Notes under the pieces: model-generated
What the model saw: only the letters and a program-made list of their open reading frames with translations
Told to the model about the DNA's origin: nothing
Database searches by the model: none
Part shown: one piece after another, positions 25,699 through 34,791 of the stretch
How the letters are laid out: the number at the start of each line of letters is the position of its first letter
Numbering within the stretch: the first letter of the stretch is position 1
Program-made: the position numbers and the translations under genes
From: Bacillota bacterium
GTDB lineage: Bacteria > Bacillota > Clostridia > Clostridiales > Clostridiaceae
DNA: 44,606 nt
Direction of reading: 5' to 3'
Assembly (NCBI GenBank): GCA_023424785.1
Contig: JAFADP010000175.1
Span: 1-44,606 of the forward strand

Positions 25699-27669
25699 TT
25701 ATTTCTCTAAATCTGCAATAATATCTCTTAACTCAGCTGCTCTTTCAAACTGTAAATTCTTAGCTGCCTCTAACATTTCTTCTTTATATTTCTTAACTAA
25801 ACTCTTCTTTTCTTTCTTAGTCAACTTATTTACATCATTAGATGCTACATATTCTACCTCTTCTTCAGATACCTTAGTTGCTTCAATAACCTTTCTTATA
25901 TCTTTGCTAATTGTTGTTGGCGTAATTCCATGTTTCTCGTTATACTCCATTTGAATTTTTCTTCTTCTTTTTGTCTCATTTATAGCTCTATTCATAGAAT
26001 TTGTAATATTATCAGCATACATTATAACTTTACTATCAGCATTTCTAGCTGCTCTACCTATAGTTTGTATTAATGATGTCTCTGATCTTAAGAAACCTTC
26101 TTTATCTGCATCTAATATAGCTACTAGTGCAACTTCCGGTATATCTAACCCCTCTCTTAATAGGTTAATTCCTACTAATACATCATACTTACCTTTTCTT
26201 AAATCTCTTATAATCTCCATTCTTTCAATTGTCTTTATATCTGAATGCATGTAAGTAGTCTTAACACCAAGTTCTATTAAATACTTCGTTAAATCCTCTG
26301 CCATCTTTTTTGTTAAGGTTGTAATTAGTGTTCTATATCCTCTTGCTGTATTTTTATTTATTTCACCATATAAATCATCTATTTGTCCCTTAACAGGCTT
26401 TATTACTATTTCTGGATCTAGTAATCCTGTTGGTCTTATTATCTGTTCAGCTATAAGTGATGAATTATCTAATTCATACTGTGATGGGGTTGCACTAACA
26501 AATACAACTTGATTTATTTTCTTTTCAAACTCCTGAAATTTTAAAGGTCTGTTATCATAAGCACATGGCAATCTAAACCCGTATTCAACTAAGGTATCCT
26601 TTCTAGATTTATCACCTGCATACATAGCTCTTATTTGTGGTATAGTAACATGGCTTTCATCTATAAACATTAAAAAATCATCAGGGAAATAATCTAATAA
26701 TGTCTTAGGTGGAGTTCCAGGGTCTCTATTATCCATTATTCTAGAATAATTCTCTATCCCACTACAATATCCCATTTCTCTTATCATTTCTATATCAAAA
26801 TTTGTTCTTTGTCTTAACCTTTGAGCTTCTAACAACTTATCCTGAGCATTAAGTTCTCTTAATCTATCTTCTAATTCGTCTTCTATAACTTTTAATGATC
26901 TTTCTAGTGTTTCAGATGATGTAGCAAAGTGAGATGCAGGGAATATAGCCACATGGTCTCTTTCACCTAATATATTACCTGTTAGAACGTCAAATTCTCT
27001 TATTCTATCTATCTCATCTCCAAAAAATTCTATTCTTATTCCTCTATTAGATGATGATGCTGGAATAATATCTAAATTATCTCCTCTTACTCTAAAACTT
27101 CCTCTTGTAAAATCTATATCATTTCTTTCATATTGTATTTCTATAAGCTTTTTTACAATTTCATCTCTATCTTTTATCATTCCGGGTCTTAAACTTATTG
27201 TAAGCTTTTCGTACTCTTCAGGATTTCCAAGACCATATATACATGACACAGATGCTACTATTATTACATCTCTACGTTCAAAAAGTGCAGAAGTAGCAGA
27301 GTGTCTAAGTTTATCAATTTCATCATTTATAGCTGCATCCTTCTCTATAAAAGTATCAGTTTGAGGAACATATGCCTCAGGTTGATAGTAATCATAATAC
27401 GATACAAAATATTCTACTATATTATCAGGAAAGAACTCTTTAAATTCTGCACAAAGTTGAGCAGCTAAAGTTTTATTATGTGCTAATATAATAGTTGGTC
27501 TTTGCAATCTTTCAATAATATTAGCCATAGTAAATGTTTTTCCTGAACCAGTTACTCCAAGTAAAGTTTGCCCTCTATTATTATCTTTTATGGATTGCAC
27601 TAATTTATCTATAGCTTCTGGTTGATCTCCTGTTGGTTTAAACTCAGATTTTATTTTAAATTCTCCCAC
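25699..27669 (-). CDS. uvrB: Excinuclease ABC subunit B
   Basis: Helicase-like subunit that verifies damage and recruits UvrC. 656 residues: Walker A LGVTGSGKTF (about 38-47), beta-hairpin VSYYDYYQPEAYVP, DEAD-like FIDESH, motif VI IGRAARN and a C-terminal UVR domain ending in ELRDIIADLEK. It has its own promoter (27710-27738) and a LexA-like palindrome in the leader, consistent with SOS control as in Bacillus. Confidence 0.97.
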   Translation of the reverse strand: MGEFKIKSEFKPTGDQPEAIDKLVQSIKDNNRGQTLLGVTGSGKTFTMANIIERLQRPTIILAHNKTLAAQLCAEFKEFFPDNIVEYFVSYYDYYQPEAYVPQTDTFIEKDAAINDEIDKLRHSATSALFERRDVIIVASVSCIYGLGNPEEYEKLTISLRPGMIKDRDEIVKKLIEIQYERNDIDFTRGSFRVRGDNLDIIPASSSNRGIRIEFFGDEIDRIREFDVLTGNILGERDHVAIFPASHFATSSETLERSLKVIEDELEDRLRELNAQDKLLEAQRLRQRTNFDIEMIREMGYCSGIENYSRIMDNRDPGTPPKTLLDYFPDDFLMFIDESHVTIPQIRAMYAGDKSRKDTLVEYGFRLPCAYDNRPLKFQEFEKKINQVVFVSATPSQYELDNSSLIAEQIIRPTGLLDPEIVIKPVKGQIDDLYGEINKNTARGYRTLITTLTKKMAEDLTKYLIELGVKTTYMHSDIKTIERMEIIRDLRKGKYDVLVGINLLREGLDIPEVALVAILDADKEGFLRSETSLIQTIGRAARNADSKVIMYADNITNSMNRAINETKRRRKIQMEYNEKHGITPTTISKDIRKVIEATKVSEEEVEYVASNDVNKLTKKEKKSLVKKYKEEMLEAAKNLQFERAAELRDIIADLEK

Positions 27670-27686
27670 TTCTTATCACTCCTAAC

Positions 27687-27700
27687 CGAACTTATATTCG
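27687..27700. promoter_or_regulatory. Candidate LexA (SOS) box in front of uvrB
   Basis: The plus strand reads CGAACTTATATTCG: outer arms CGAA/TTCG are perfect and it departs from the Gram-positive consensus CGAACRNRYGTTCG at two positions. It lies between the -10 (27710-27715) and the uvrB start. Confidence 0.6.
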
Positions 27701-27709
27701 TATAATTAA

Positions 27710-27738
27710 ATTTTACTTTTTATTTTTTATATAGTCAA
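27710..27738 (-). promoter_or_regulatory. Promoter of uvrBA
   Basis: -35 TTGACT (27733-27738), 17-nt spacer, -10 TAAAAT (27710-27715) on the minus strand. Confidence 0.65.
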
Positions 27739-27741
27739 TAC

Positions 27742-27777
27742 AAAAAAAAGGTTTTCTCAACAATTATTGAGAAAACC
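27742..27777 (-). terminator. Intrinsic terminator of the ftsEX-ctpB-minJ-like operon
   Basis: Perfect 11-bp stem (27750-27760 / 27767-27777, GGTTTTCTCAA/TTGAGAAAACC) followed by eight T on the minus strand. It separates this operon from uvrBA. Confidence 0.9.
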
Positions 27778-27787
27778 CCCTTGTTTA

Positions 27788-28999
27788 TTAGAATTTTATA
27801 ATTTTTTCTTTTGATACCACTCTTGGCACCAATACAATTCCTATACTTCTATTTTCACTATTAGTATATATTATTTCCTTTATTTTATTTTCTTTACTTA
27901 AAACTTTTAGCTTTAAATTATTGCATGATGACTGTAATTTAGAATATATTATCTTTTCATCATTAATATTTTCGTTATCTAAACACAAAATTTTATCTCC
28001 AGGATTCAATCCAATATTATCTGCAATTGAGTAAGGAACTACATCTAATATTACTATTCCCTCTTCATCACTAATAAATAAAGCTTCTTTATTTTCTTCT
28101 TTAATCATATCTATCCTAAATAAAACTTCATTTATAGCAGAACATAAAATTACAGCTAAAAGCTCTCCTGTTAGGCCAAAATTACCTAATTGTGCACATG
28201 CTATAACTAAAATTCCATTTACTAATGAATATATTCCTGAAGAAGCAGTTTTCTCTCTTTTATATTTAGTAAAGGTAATTGATTTATATCCTATAATACA
28301 AAATAGTGGCATTAATATTACTGTCATAGTTCTTATAATATTAATAGTATACATATTATTTAATATTGGCCACCATGATGGTATATTAAGTTCTACTCCA
28401 TTATTTGTTGAGAAGTTACTTGTATACGCAATAAAAAAAGCTATTGGTAACATCCAGCATCTATTAAATAAATATCCACCTCTAATTTTTCCATTCTTAT
28501 TAGAGAATATAGGTATGCTTCCTCTATGTCCATCGAATATTATTAATAAAGCCTCTACAATTTTCATAACTCCCACAAAGGAAATTAATGAGATTATAGA
28601 TACATCTATAATCTCATATCCTAAATAAGAAAATATTATTGATATAACACCTAAAATAGGTGCTGTATATGAAAGACTAGTAAATCTATAACTAGTAAAT
28701 AATGTAGCTACAGAAAATATAAATAAAAATGGTAAAAATGAATTTCTAGTAAATACTATACCTAGTAAACTTAAAATTACACTACCTATAGCCCCTCCTA
28801 TTAAGCCCAACACTATTTGAGAGAGTGTTAAATTTATGGCTGAGTCTAAAGAGTCACCCATTATCATACTTTGAATAACTACAATCTTTCTATTCTTAAT
28901 AAAGAATACTATTCCTATTAAAATCAATATACTTATAAAAAATGGTTCTACCATAACATATGCTACTGATTTTAAAGTTAATAAAATTAAATTAACCAA
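27788..28999 (-). CDS. Polytopic membrane protein with C-terminal PDZ domain, MinJ-like
   Basis: 403 residues with roughly eight hydrophobic segments between about 10 and 300, then a PDZ-like domain (about 310-385; VILDVVPYSIADNIGLNPGDKILCLDNENI). Topology, length and place, next to ctpB and ftsEX and beside uvrBA, match Bacillus MinJ, which bridges DivIVA and MinD to position division. Orthology is inferred from layout, not from a strong sequence motif. It starts 11 nt after ctpB and is the last gene of the operon. Confidence 0.7.
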   Translation of the reverse strand: MVNLILLTLKSVAYVMVEPFFISILILIGIVFFIKNRKIVVIQSMIMGDSLDSAINLTLSQIVLGLIGGAIGSVILSLLGIVFTRNSFLPFLFIFSVATLFTSYRFTSLSYTAPILGVISIIFSYLGYEIIDVSIISLISFVGVMKIVEALLIIFDGHRGSIPIFSNKNGKIRGGYLFNRCWMLPIAFFIAYTSNFSTNNGVELNIPSWWPILNNMYTINIIRTMTVILMPLFCIIGYKSITFTKYKREKTASSGIYSLVNGILVIACAQLGNFGLTGELLAVILCSAINEVLFRIDMIKEENKEALFISDEEGIVILDVVPYSIADNIGLNPGDKILCLDNENINDEKIIYSKLQSSCNNLKLKVLSKENKIKEIIYTNSENRSIGIVLVPRVVSKEKIIKF

Positions 29000-29010
29000 A
29001 TTAAATCCTC

Positions 29011-30249
29011 CTACTTAAGTGCTTCTCTTAAAACTTCTAAAGCTTTTTGAACTTGAGGATCTTTACTTTTATCATACTCTTTATCAAAGGCATCTTCTGT
29101 TAATTCAACTTCATAATCTGGTGCAATCCCAATTTTATTAATATTCTTTCCATTTGGAGTATAATATTTAGATATTGTAACCTTTAGGCCACCTTCTCCA
29201 CTTTCTAATTCAAACGGAATTTGGACAACTCCCTTTCCATAAGTATTAGTTCCTACAATAGTAGCACGACCATAATCCTTTAAAGCTCCTGTAACAACTT
29301 CTGATGCACTAGCTGTAAATCCATCAGTTAGTATTACAACAGGTATATCTTGTGCTTCTCCACCTATAGAAGATATGTTATCTCTATTTCCGTACTTATC
29401 TATTGTGTAAGTTATTATTTTTCCTTCTGGTATAAATTCTGAAGCAATTTTTGTAGCTTGATTTAGTAATCCTCCACCATTTGATCTCAAATCAAATATT
29501 AAAGCTTTCATTCCCTTATTTTTAAATTCAACAAGCTTATTATTAAAGTCTTCATAAGCATTTTCACCAAAACTACTTAATCTAATATAACCTATACTAC
29601 TATCTAACATTTCTCCAGTTACAGATATATTTTTTACTTCGCCTCTTGTGACTGCAATTTCAATCTTATCTTCATCTCTTAAAAGAACTAATTTAACCTC
29701 TCTTATTTCTTCTCCAGTTATAAGAGATACTGCTTTATCTGTATCTCCTCCAACCTCTTCTCCGTCAACTGAGAATATCACATCATTTGCTTTAATTCCC
29801 GCCTTCTCAGCTGGACTATCTTCAATAGTTGATTGCACTACTACCTTATTATCCTTAGCCGCAATATAAACTCCTATACCTTTAAAACTACCTGACATTG
29901 AATTCATAAGTTCGGCATACTCTTCGCTATTCATATAAACAGTATATGGATCTCCTAATGAATTTACCATTCCCTTTACTGCACCTTCTAGCATTACCTT
30001 ATCATCTAATTCTCCATCATACAAAGTTATTAAATCTTCTCTAACCTCAAATAATGTCTCATACTTTTCCACATCATTTATATCTTTCAAAACACTAGAA
30101 TATACATCACCATTCTTTCCGAAAACTATACCTAGTCTAGAAATATAATTTCCCAGAAAAAATGATAATATTATAATTAAAACTATTCCTATTACAGAAA
30201 TTACTTTTAATATTTTCTTTTTCTTCTGAGTCTTTCCAAAGTCACCCAT
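29011..30249 (-). CDS. S41 family C-terminal processing peptidase, CtpB-like
   Basis: 412 residues: N-terminal membrane anchor/signal (about 13-36), PDZ domain (about 100-190; GIGVYIAAKDNKVVVQSTIEDSPAEKAGIKANDVI) and S41 serine protease domain with RSNGGGLL, nucleophile Ser in TDGFTASASE and general base Lys in TYGKGVVQIP. In Bacillus, CtpB cleaves SpoIVFA during sporulation signalling; related enzymes trim cell-wall hydrolases. Grouping with ftsEX and the MinJ-like gene follows the Bacillus order. Confidence 0.9.
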   Translation of the reverse strand: MGDFGKTQKKKKILKVISVIGIVLIIILSFFLGNYISRLGIVFGKNGDVYSSVLKDINDVEKYETLFEVREDLITLYDGELDDKVMLEGAVKGMVNSLGDPYTVYMNSEEYAELMNSMSGSFKGIGVYIAAKDNKVVVQSTIEDSPAEKAGIKANDVIFSVDGEEVGGDTDKAVSLITGEEIREVKLVLLRDEDKIEIAVTRGEVKNISVTGEMLDSSIGYIRLSSFGENAYEDFNNKLVEFKNKGMKALIFDLRSNGGGLLNQATKIASEFIPEGKIITYTIDKYGNRDNISSIGGEAQDIPVVILTDGFTASASEVVTGALKDYGRATIVGTNTYGKGVVQIPFELESGEGGLKVTISKYYTPNGKNINKIGIAPDYEVELTEDAFDKEYDKSKDPQVQKALEVLREALK

Positions 30250-30289
30250 AATGATACTTCCTTTCGATAACGTTACACTTCTTAATTAA

Positions 30290-31171
30290 CTATACAATTA
30301 AGAATTTTCTAAGAGCTAAGTAGCTAGCACCTCCACCTACAAAAATTCCACCAAGTACGAACTTCCATAAAAGTGATGTAAACACATATGAAATTGGCAC
30401 TAACTGTACCATAAGAGTTCTTTCTACTATAAAGCCTGCTGCAAATTTATATAAGAAGAATAATGCTACCACTGATAATAGTGTTCCTATAAGTCCTATA
30501 AGAATACCTTCTATTATGAAAGGCCATCTTATAAACCAATCTGTAGCACCAACAAATTTCATTATTCCAACTTCTCTTCTTCTTGCATATACAGTTAATT
30601 TCGTTGTATTAATTATTAGAAATACTGATATTCCTATTAATATTATGAATAGCACTATTCCAATTGCATTTGCAAAATTTATAACACCTTGTATTCTGTC
30701 GATATTACCTTGTTGTTCATCAACACTCTCAACACCATCTAAATTTCTTACTGCATCTCTAACTCCAGCAGCATAACTTATATCATCAAGCTTAACAATG
30801 TATGATGCAGGTAATGGATTCTTTTCTAAAGTATATCCCTTTAAAAACTCAGAATTACTTTCCATTAATTTATTAAATGCATCTTCTCTTGATTCATATT
30901 CTATATCTTTAACACCATCTTGTTGGCTTAATTTAACTTGTACTTCTTTCTTATCAATAGGTTTTATATCATCATCTAAGAATACCTTAATTTCTATTCT
31001 ATTTTCTAAATCTCCTATTGCTAAGCTTAAGTTTTCTGCTAATATAGAAAATACACCAAGGACTATAAAAGTTACTAACACAGTTATTATTGTTGCAATA
31101 CTTATTGTTTTATTTCTTTTGAAGCTCTTAAAAGCATCAGATAAAAAATAATTTACAGTACTAATTTTCAT
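30290..31171 (-). CDS. ftsX: Cell division ABC transporter permease FtsX
   Basis: 293 residues with four transmembrane segments (about 22-48, 168-195, 215-245, 262-288) and an extracellular domain between the first two, the FtsX layout. With FtsE it transmits ATP hydrolysis across the membrane to activate peptidoglycan hydrolases. The motif TVYARRREVGIMKFVGAT before helix 3 is typical. It overlaps ftsE by 11 nt. Confidence 0.95.
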   Translation of the reverse strand: MKISTVNYFLSDAFKSFKRNKTISIATIITVLVTFIVLGVFSILAENLSLAIGDLENRIEIKVFLDDDIKPIDKKEVQVKLSQQDGVKDIEYESREDAFNKLMESNSEFLKGYTLEKNPLPASYIVKLDDISYAAGVRDAVRNLDGVESVDEQQGNIDRIQGVINFANAIGIVLFIILIGISVFLIINTTKLTVYARRREVGIMKFVGATDWFIRWPFIIEGILIGLIGTLLSVVALFFLYKFAAGFIVERTLMVQLVPISYVFTSLLWKFVLGGIFVGGGASYLALRKFLIV

Positions 31172-31856
31172 CTTTATACATCCCTCTCTTTTCGTCTCTT
31201 ACTATTTCTCCACCTTCAATAGCAATAACTCTTTTCTTCATTCTATCAACAATGTCCTTATCATGAGTAGCCATTAATATAGTGGTTCCTGCTTTGTTTA
31301 TATCATCTAATAAATCCATAATTTCTCTTGATGTTGTAGGGTCTAAGTTACCTGTAGGCTCATCAGCAATTAAAACTGAAGGATTATTAACTATAGCTCT
31401 AGCTAGAGATACTCTCTGTTGCTCTCCCCCTGATAATTCATTAGGAAACATTTTGTACTTATGTGAAAGACCAACTAATGATAATACCATAGGAACTCTT
31501 TTTCTTATTTCCTTTGGTGTAGCTTCAACCACTTTCATAGCAAAAGCAACATTTTCATATACATTTAAGTTTGGTATTAATCTAAAATCTTGAAATACCA
31601 TTCCAACCTTTCTTCTAAAATAAGGAACCTTTTTTCTAGTTAATTTAGATACATCAGTATCCCCAACTATAACCTTACCATTAGTAGGTTCAACTTCTTT
31701 TAATAACATTTTTATAAATGTTGATTTACCTGAACCAGACGGCCCAACTAAGAAAACAAATTCACCTACTCCTATATGTATATTTATATCTGATAAAGCT
31801 TTTACATTATTCTCATATATCTTCGAAACATTCTCAAATCTTATCACTTCTAACAC
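31161..31856 (-). CDS. ftsE: Cell division ATP-binding protein FtsE
   Basis: 231 residues, soluble ABC ATPase: Walker A GPSGSGKST (about 38-46), Q-loop MVFQDFRLIPN, signature LSGGEQQR, Walker B VLIADEPTGNLD and switch His in ATHD. Partner of FtsX. A GGAGTG ribosome binding site precedes the ATG. The 119-nt upstream gap is AT-rich, with no convincing promoter that I can pick. Confidence 0.96.
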   Translation of the reverse strand: MLEVIRFENVSKIYENNVKALSDINIHIGVGEFVFLVGPSGSGKSTFIKMLLKEVEPTNGKVIVGDTDVSKLTRKKVPYFRRKVGMVFQDFRLIPNLNVYENVAFAMKVVEATPKEIRKRVPMVLSLVGLSHKYKMFPNELSGGEQQRVSLARAIVNNPSVLIADEPTGNLDPTTSREIMDLLDDINKAGTTILMATHDKDIVDRMKKRVIAIEGGEIVRDEKRGMYKDEN

Positions 31857-31975
31857 TCCTTACCGCGGATAATTTCTCACACAAAATCTCCATTATTATA
31901 ATGTTACTATATTTAATAATAACATATTTTCACATAATAATACACATGTTCAATAATATTTTAACATCAACTATT

Positions 31976-32827
31976 TTATCCTATTTTGTTAAAGCCTTGA
32001 CCCAATACTTCACTTGCTTCATTAACTGTAATAAAAGCATTAGGATCACTTTCTTTAATGAATGTTTTTAATTTAATAAATTGTCGTCTATCTACCACAG
32101 TAAATATAACACTATTTTCCTTTCCTGTATAACCTCCTCTACCTTTAAATACTGTACAACCTCTATTAACATCTTCCATTATATATTTAGAAACTAATTC
32201 TTCATTTTCCGTAAAAATAAATACCTGTTTACATTCTTTAAATCCACCAATAAATTTATCTATTAATGTACTAACCAAATAAACTGATATTAATCCAAAA
32301 AGACCTAACTCTATTCCAAATGTATAAATGCATAACAATGTTACAATTGAATCTACTATTAATATAGAAACTCCAATATTTATATGACAGTATTCACTTA
32401 ATATCTTAGCTATTATACTTGTTCCACCAGTAGAAGCACCTTGATTAAAAATTATCACAGATCCTATAGCTAAAATAACACTACCAAAAATTGTAGCAAG
32501 TAATAAGTTGTCAGTTACAGCTTTTGGATTACCTATTTTTTCTATTATAGACATTGAAATTGATAATCCAAATGCAGTATATCCAGTTTTTAATCCAAAA
32601 TTTCCTCCTAGAAATAAAAATGCTAATATAAATAATATTGCATTCGCCACTATCATTACAAAACCTGCTTCTATATTAAATATCTTATTTATTACTAATG
32701 CTATTCCAGACACTCCTCCTGGAGATATAGAGTTTGGAAAGAAAAAATACTCAAAAGCTATAGCAGTTATTAAAAAACCTATTGTAATTAAAAAGTACTC
32801 ATTAAATTTCTTCATTTGTTTATTCAC
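31976..32827 (-). CDS. YitT family membrane protein (copy 2, downstream)
   Basis: 283 residues: five or six transmembrane helices (DUF161-type repeats with NQGASTGGTSIIAKIL) followed by a cytoplasmic DUF2179 domain (about 205-280; FKGRGGYTGKENSVIFTVV). The function of YitT proteins is unknown. It starts with GTG at 32827 behind AAGGAG. It is a close paralogue of the gene immediately upstream (22-nt gap), pointing to tandem duplication. Confidence 0.85.
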   Translation of the reverse strand: MNKQMKKFNEYFLITIGFLITAIAFEYFFFPNSISPGGVSGIALVINKIFNIEAGFVMIVANAILFILAFLFLGGNFGLKTGYTAFGLSISMSIIEKIGNPKAVTDNLLLATIFGSVILAIGSVIIFNQGASTGGTSIIAKILSEYCHINIGVSILIVDSIVTLLCIYTFGIELGLFGLISVYLVSTLIDKFIGGFKECKQVFIFTENEELVSKYIMEDVNRGCTVFKGRGGYTGKENSVIFTVVDRRQFIKLKTFIKESDPNAFITVNEASEVLGQGFNKIG

Positions 32828-32848
32828 ATTAATCTCCTTAAGACTTGA

Positions 32849-33697
32849 TTATTCTATCTCACTAAATCCTTCACCTAACACTTCATAAGCTTCCCTTACG
32901 CTAATAAATGCATTAGAATCAATCCCTTTTATATATGATTTTAACTTTATAAATTCACCTCTACGTAGCACTGTATATATAACCTTTATTTCTTTTCCTG
33001 TATAAGCACCCTCTCCTTTTAAATAAGTACACCCTCTAAAAAGCTCTTCTAGTATAAACTTACTAATCTTTTCAGTTTCTGAACTCATTATTAAAACTTC
33101 TTTTCTGGTATTAAATCCATCAATAAGTCTATCTACTGTTATTCCCAATAAAATTACACTAAGCATAGAGTAAAATCCTAAATCTAATCCAAATGCTAAT
33201 GCAGCTCCTAAAGTAATAATAAAATCTATTATTAACAATGAAGTACCTATATTTATGTGACAGAACTTATTTAATATCTTAGCTAATATATCGGTTCCGC
33301 CAGTAGATGAATTATTATTAAACACAATAGCCATTCCTATCGCTGAAATAAGCGTACCAAATATAGTAGCAATAATCAAATCATTTGTTATAGCATATGG
33401 TGATAAAAAGTTTTCTATTATCCACATAAAAATAGATAAACCAATGGTTGCAAATAAAGTTTTACCACCAAAATTACCACCTATAACTGCAAATGCCAAT
33501 ACAAATAATATTAAATTAGTTATTAATGTAATTGTTCCTATTCCAAGCTGAGGTATAAATTTATTCAATACTATAGCAAAGCCTGTTACCCCTCCAGCTG
33601 CTAAATCATTAGGTGCAAAGAAGTACTCAACTGATATAGCTACAAGTACTATTCCAAATGTTATAAATACATACTCCTTAATTTTACTCCATGTCAT
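32849..33697 (-). CDS. YitT family membrane protein (copy 1, upstream)
   Basis: 282 residues with the same architecture as its neighbour: membrane region with NNNSSTGGTDILAKILNKF, then DUF2179 (LKGEGAYTGKEIKVIYTVL). Strong AGGAGGAG ribosome binding site. The pair is preceded by the transketolase terminator, so it forms its own transcription unit. Role unknown. Confidence 0.85.
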   Translation of the reverse strand: MTWSKIKEYVFITFGIVLVAISVEYFFAPNDLAAGGVTGFAIVLNKFIPQLGIGTITLITNLILFVLAFAVIGGNFGGKTLFATIGLSIFMWIIENFLSPYAITNDLIIATIFGTLISAIGMAIVFNNNSSTGGTDILAKILNKFCHINIGTSLLIIDFIITLGAALAFGLDLGFYSMLSVILLGITVDRLIDGFNTRKEVLIMSSETEKISKFILEELFRGCTYLKGEGAYTGKEIKVIYTVLRRGEFIKLKSYIKGIDSNAFISVREAYEVLGEGFSEIE

Positions 33698-33762
33698 AAT
33701 ATTCTCCTCCTAAATAGAATTCTAAACTCTATATATATTTCCTCTAATAGGTGAAAAATATT

Positions 33763-33834
33763 CCAAAAAAAATAGATACAATACTATTAATTTTATAGCC
33801 ACACTATGTAACCTAAAATAATGGTATTGTATCT
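33763..33834 (-). terminator. Intrinsic terminator of the transketolase operon
   Basis: Arms AGATACAATACTATT (33774-33788) and AATGGTATTGTATCT (33820-33834) pair over 15 bp with one wobble, enclosing a 31-nt loop, then eight T on the minus strand. Confidence 0.8.
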
Positions 33835-33849
33835 TTATATCTATATATA

Positions 33850-34791
33850 TTATTTTAATGAAATAGCTTCTTTAACTTTATTAGCTATAGCTTCTGATGT
33901 TAATCCATAAGCTACTAATAATTCGTTTGGCTTTCCACTTTCTCCAAATTTATCATTAACACCAACTCTCTTAACTGGAACTGGACAATTTTCAGAAACA
34001 ACTTCTGTAACTGCTGATCCAAGTCCACCAATTACACTATGTTCTTCTGCTGTAACAATAGCTCCTGTTTCTTTTGCTGCCTTTATTATTAAGTCGGTAT
34101 CTATTGGTTTTATTGTATGAATATTTATTACTCTTACATTTATTCCTTCTTTAGATAATATTTCCTTAGCTTCTAATGCAATTTCTACCATGATTCCTGT
34201 TGCAATTATAGTTGCATCAGTTCCTTCTGCTAAAGTAACTCCCTTACCTAATTCAAACTTATAGTTTGCTTCATCATTAACATTAGCTACTGGCATTCTA
34301 CCAAGTCTTACATAACAAGGTCCTTGCATTTCTGCAATAGCTTTTATTGCTGCTACAGTTTCTACTGCATCAGCTGGATTTATAACTGTCATATTCGGAA
34401 CACTTCTCATAAGTGATAAATCTTCTATAGCTTGATGTGATGCACCATCTTCTCCAACTGTTAAACCAGCATGAGTTGCACATATTTTAACATTTAAATT
34501 TGGATAGCATATTGAGTTTCTTATTTGTTCAAAAGCTCTTCCTGCTGCGAACATAGCAAATGTACTTGCAAATGGTATCTTTCCACAAGTTGATAATCCT
34601 GCAGCTACCCCCATCATGTTAGCTTCTGCTATACCCATATTAAAGAATCTTTCTGGAGCAACAGCCTTAAAATCTGCTGTTTTTGTTGACTTTGAAAGGT
34701 CTGCATCTAAAACTACTACATTTTTATTAGTGCTTGCTAACTCTACTAAAGCCTTTCCATAAGCCTCTCTAGTTGCTAACTTCTTACTCAT
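33850..34791 (-). CDS. Transketolase, C-terminal subunit
   Basis: 313 residues holding the pyrimidine-binding and C-terminal domains of transketolase, here a separate polypeptide. Visible: FFNMGIAEANMMGVAAGL with the catalytic Glu, GASHQAIEDLSLMRSVP, YVRLGR. Together with the N-terminal subunit it moves two-carbon units in the non-oxidative pentose phosphate pathway using thiamine diphosphate. Its ATG overlaps the end of the N-terminal subunit by one base (34791), so synthesis is coupled. Split transketolases are common in Firmicutes and archaea. Confidence 0.93.
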   Translation of the reverse strand: MSKKLATREAYGKALVELASTNKNVVVLDADLSKSTKTADFKAVAPERFFNMGIAEANMMGVAAGLSTCGKIPFASTFAMFAAGRAFEQIRNSICYPNLNVKICATHAGLTVGEDGASHQAIEDLSLMRSVPNMTVINPADAVETVAAIKAIAEMQGPCYVRLGRMPVANVNDEANYKFELGKGVTLAEGTDATIIATGIMVEIALEAKEILSKEGINVRVINIHTIKPIDTDLIIKAAKETGAIVTAEEHSVIGGLGSAVTEVVSENCPVPVKRVGVNDKFGESGKPNELLVAYGLTSEAIANKVKEAISLK

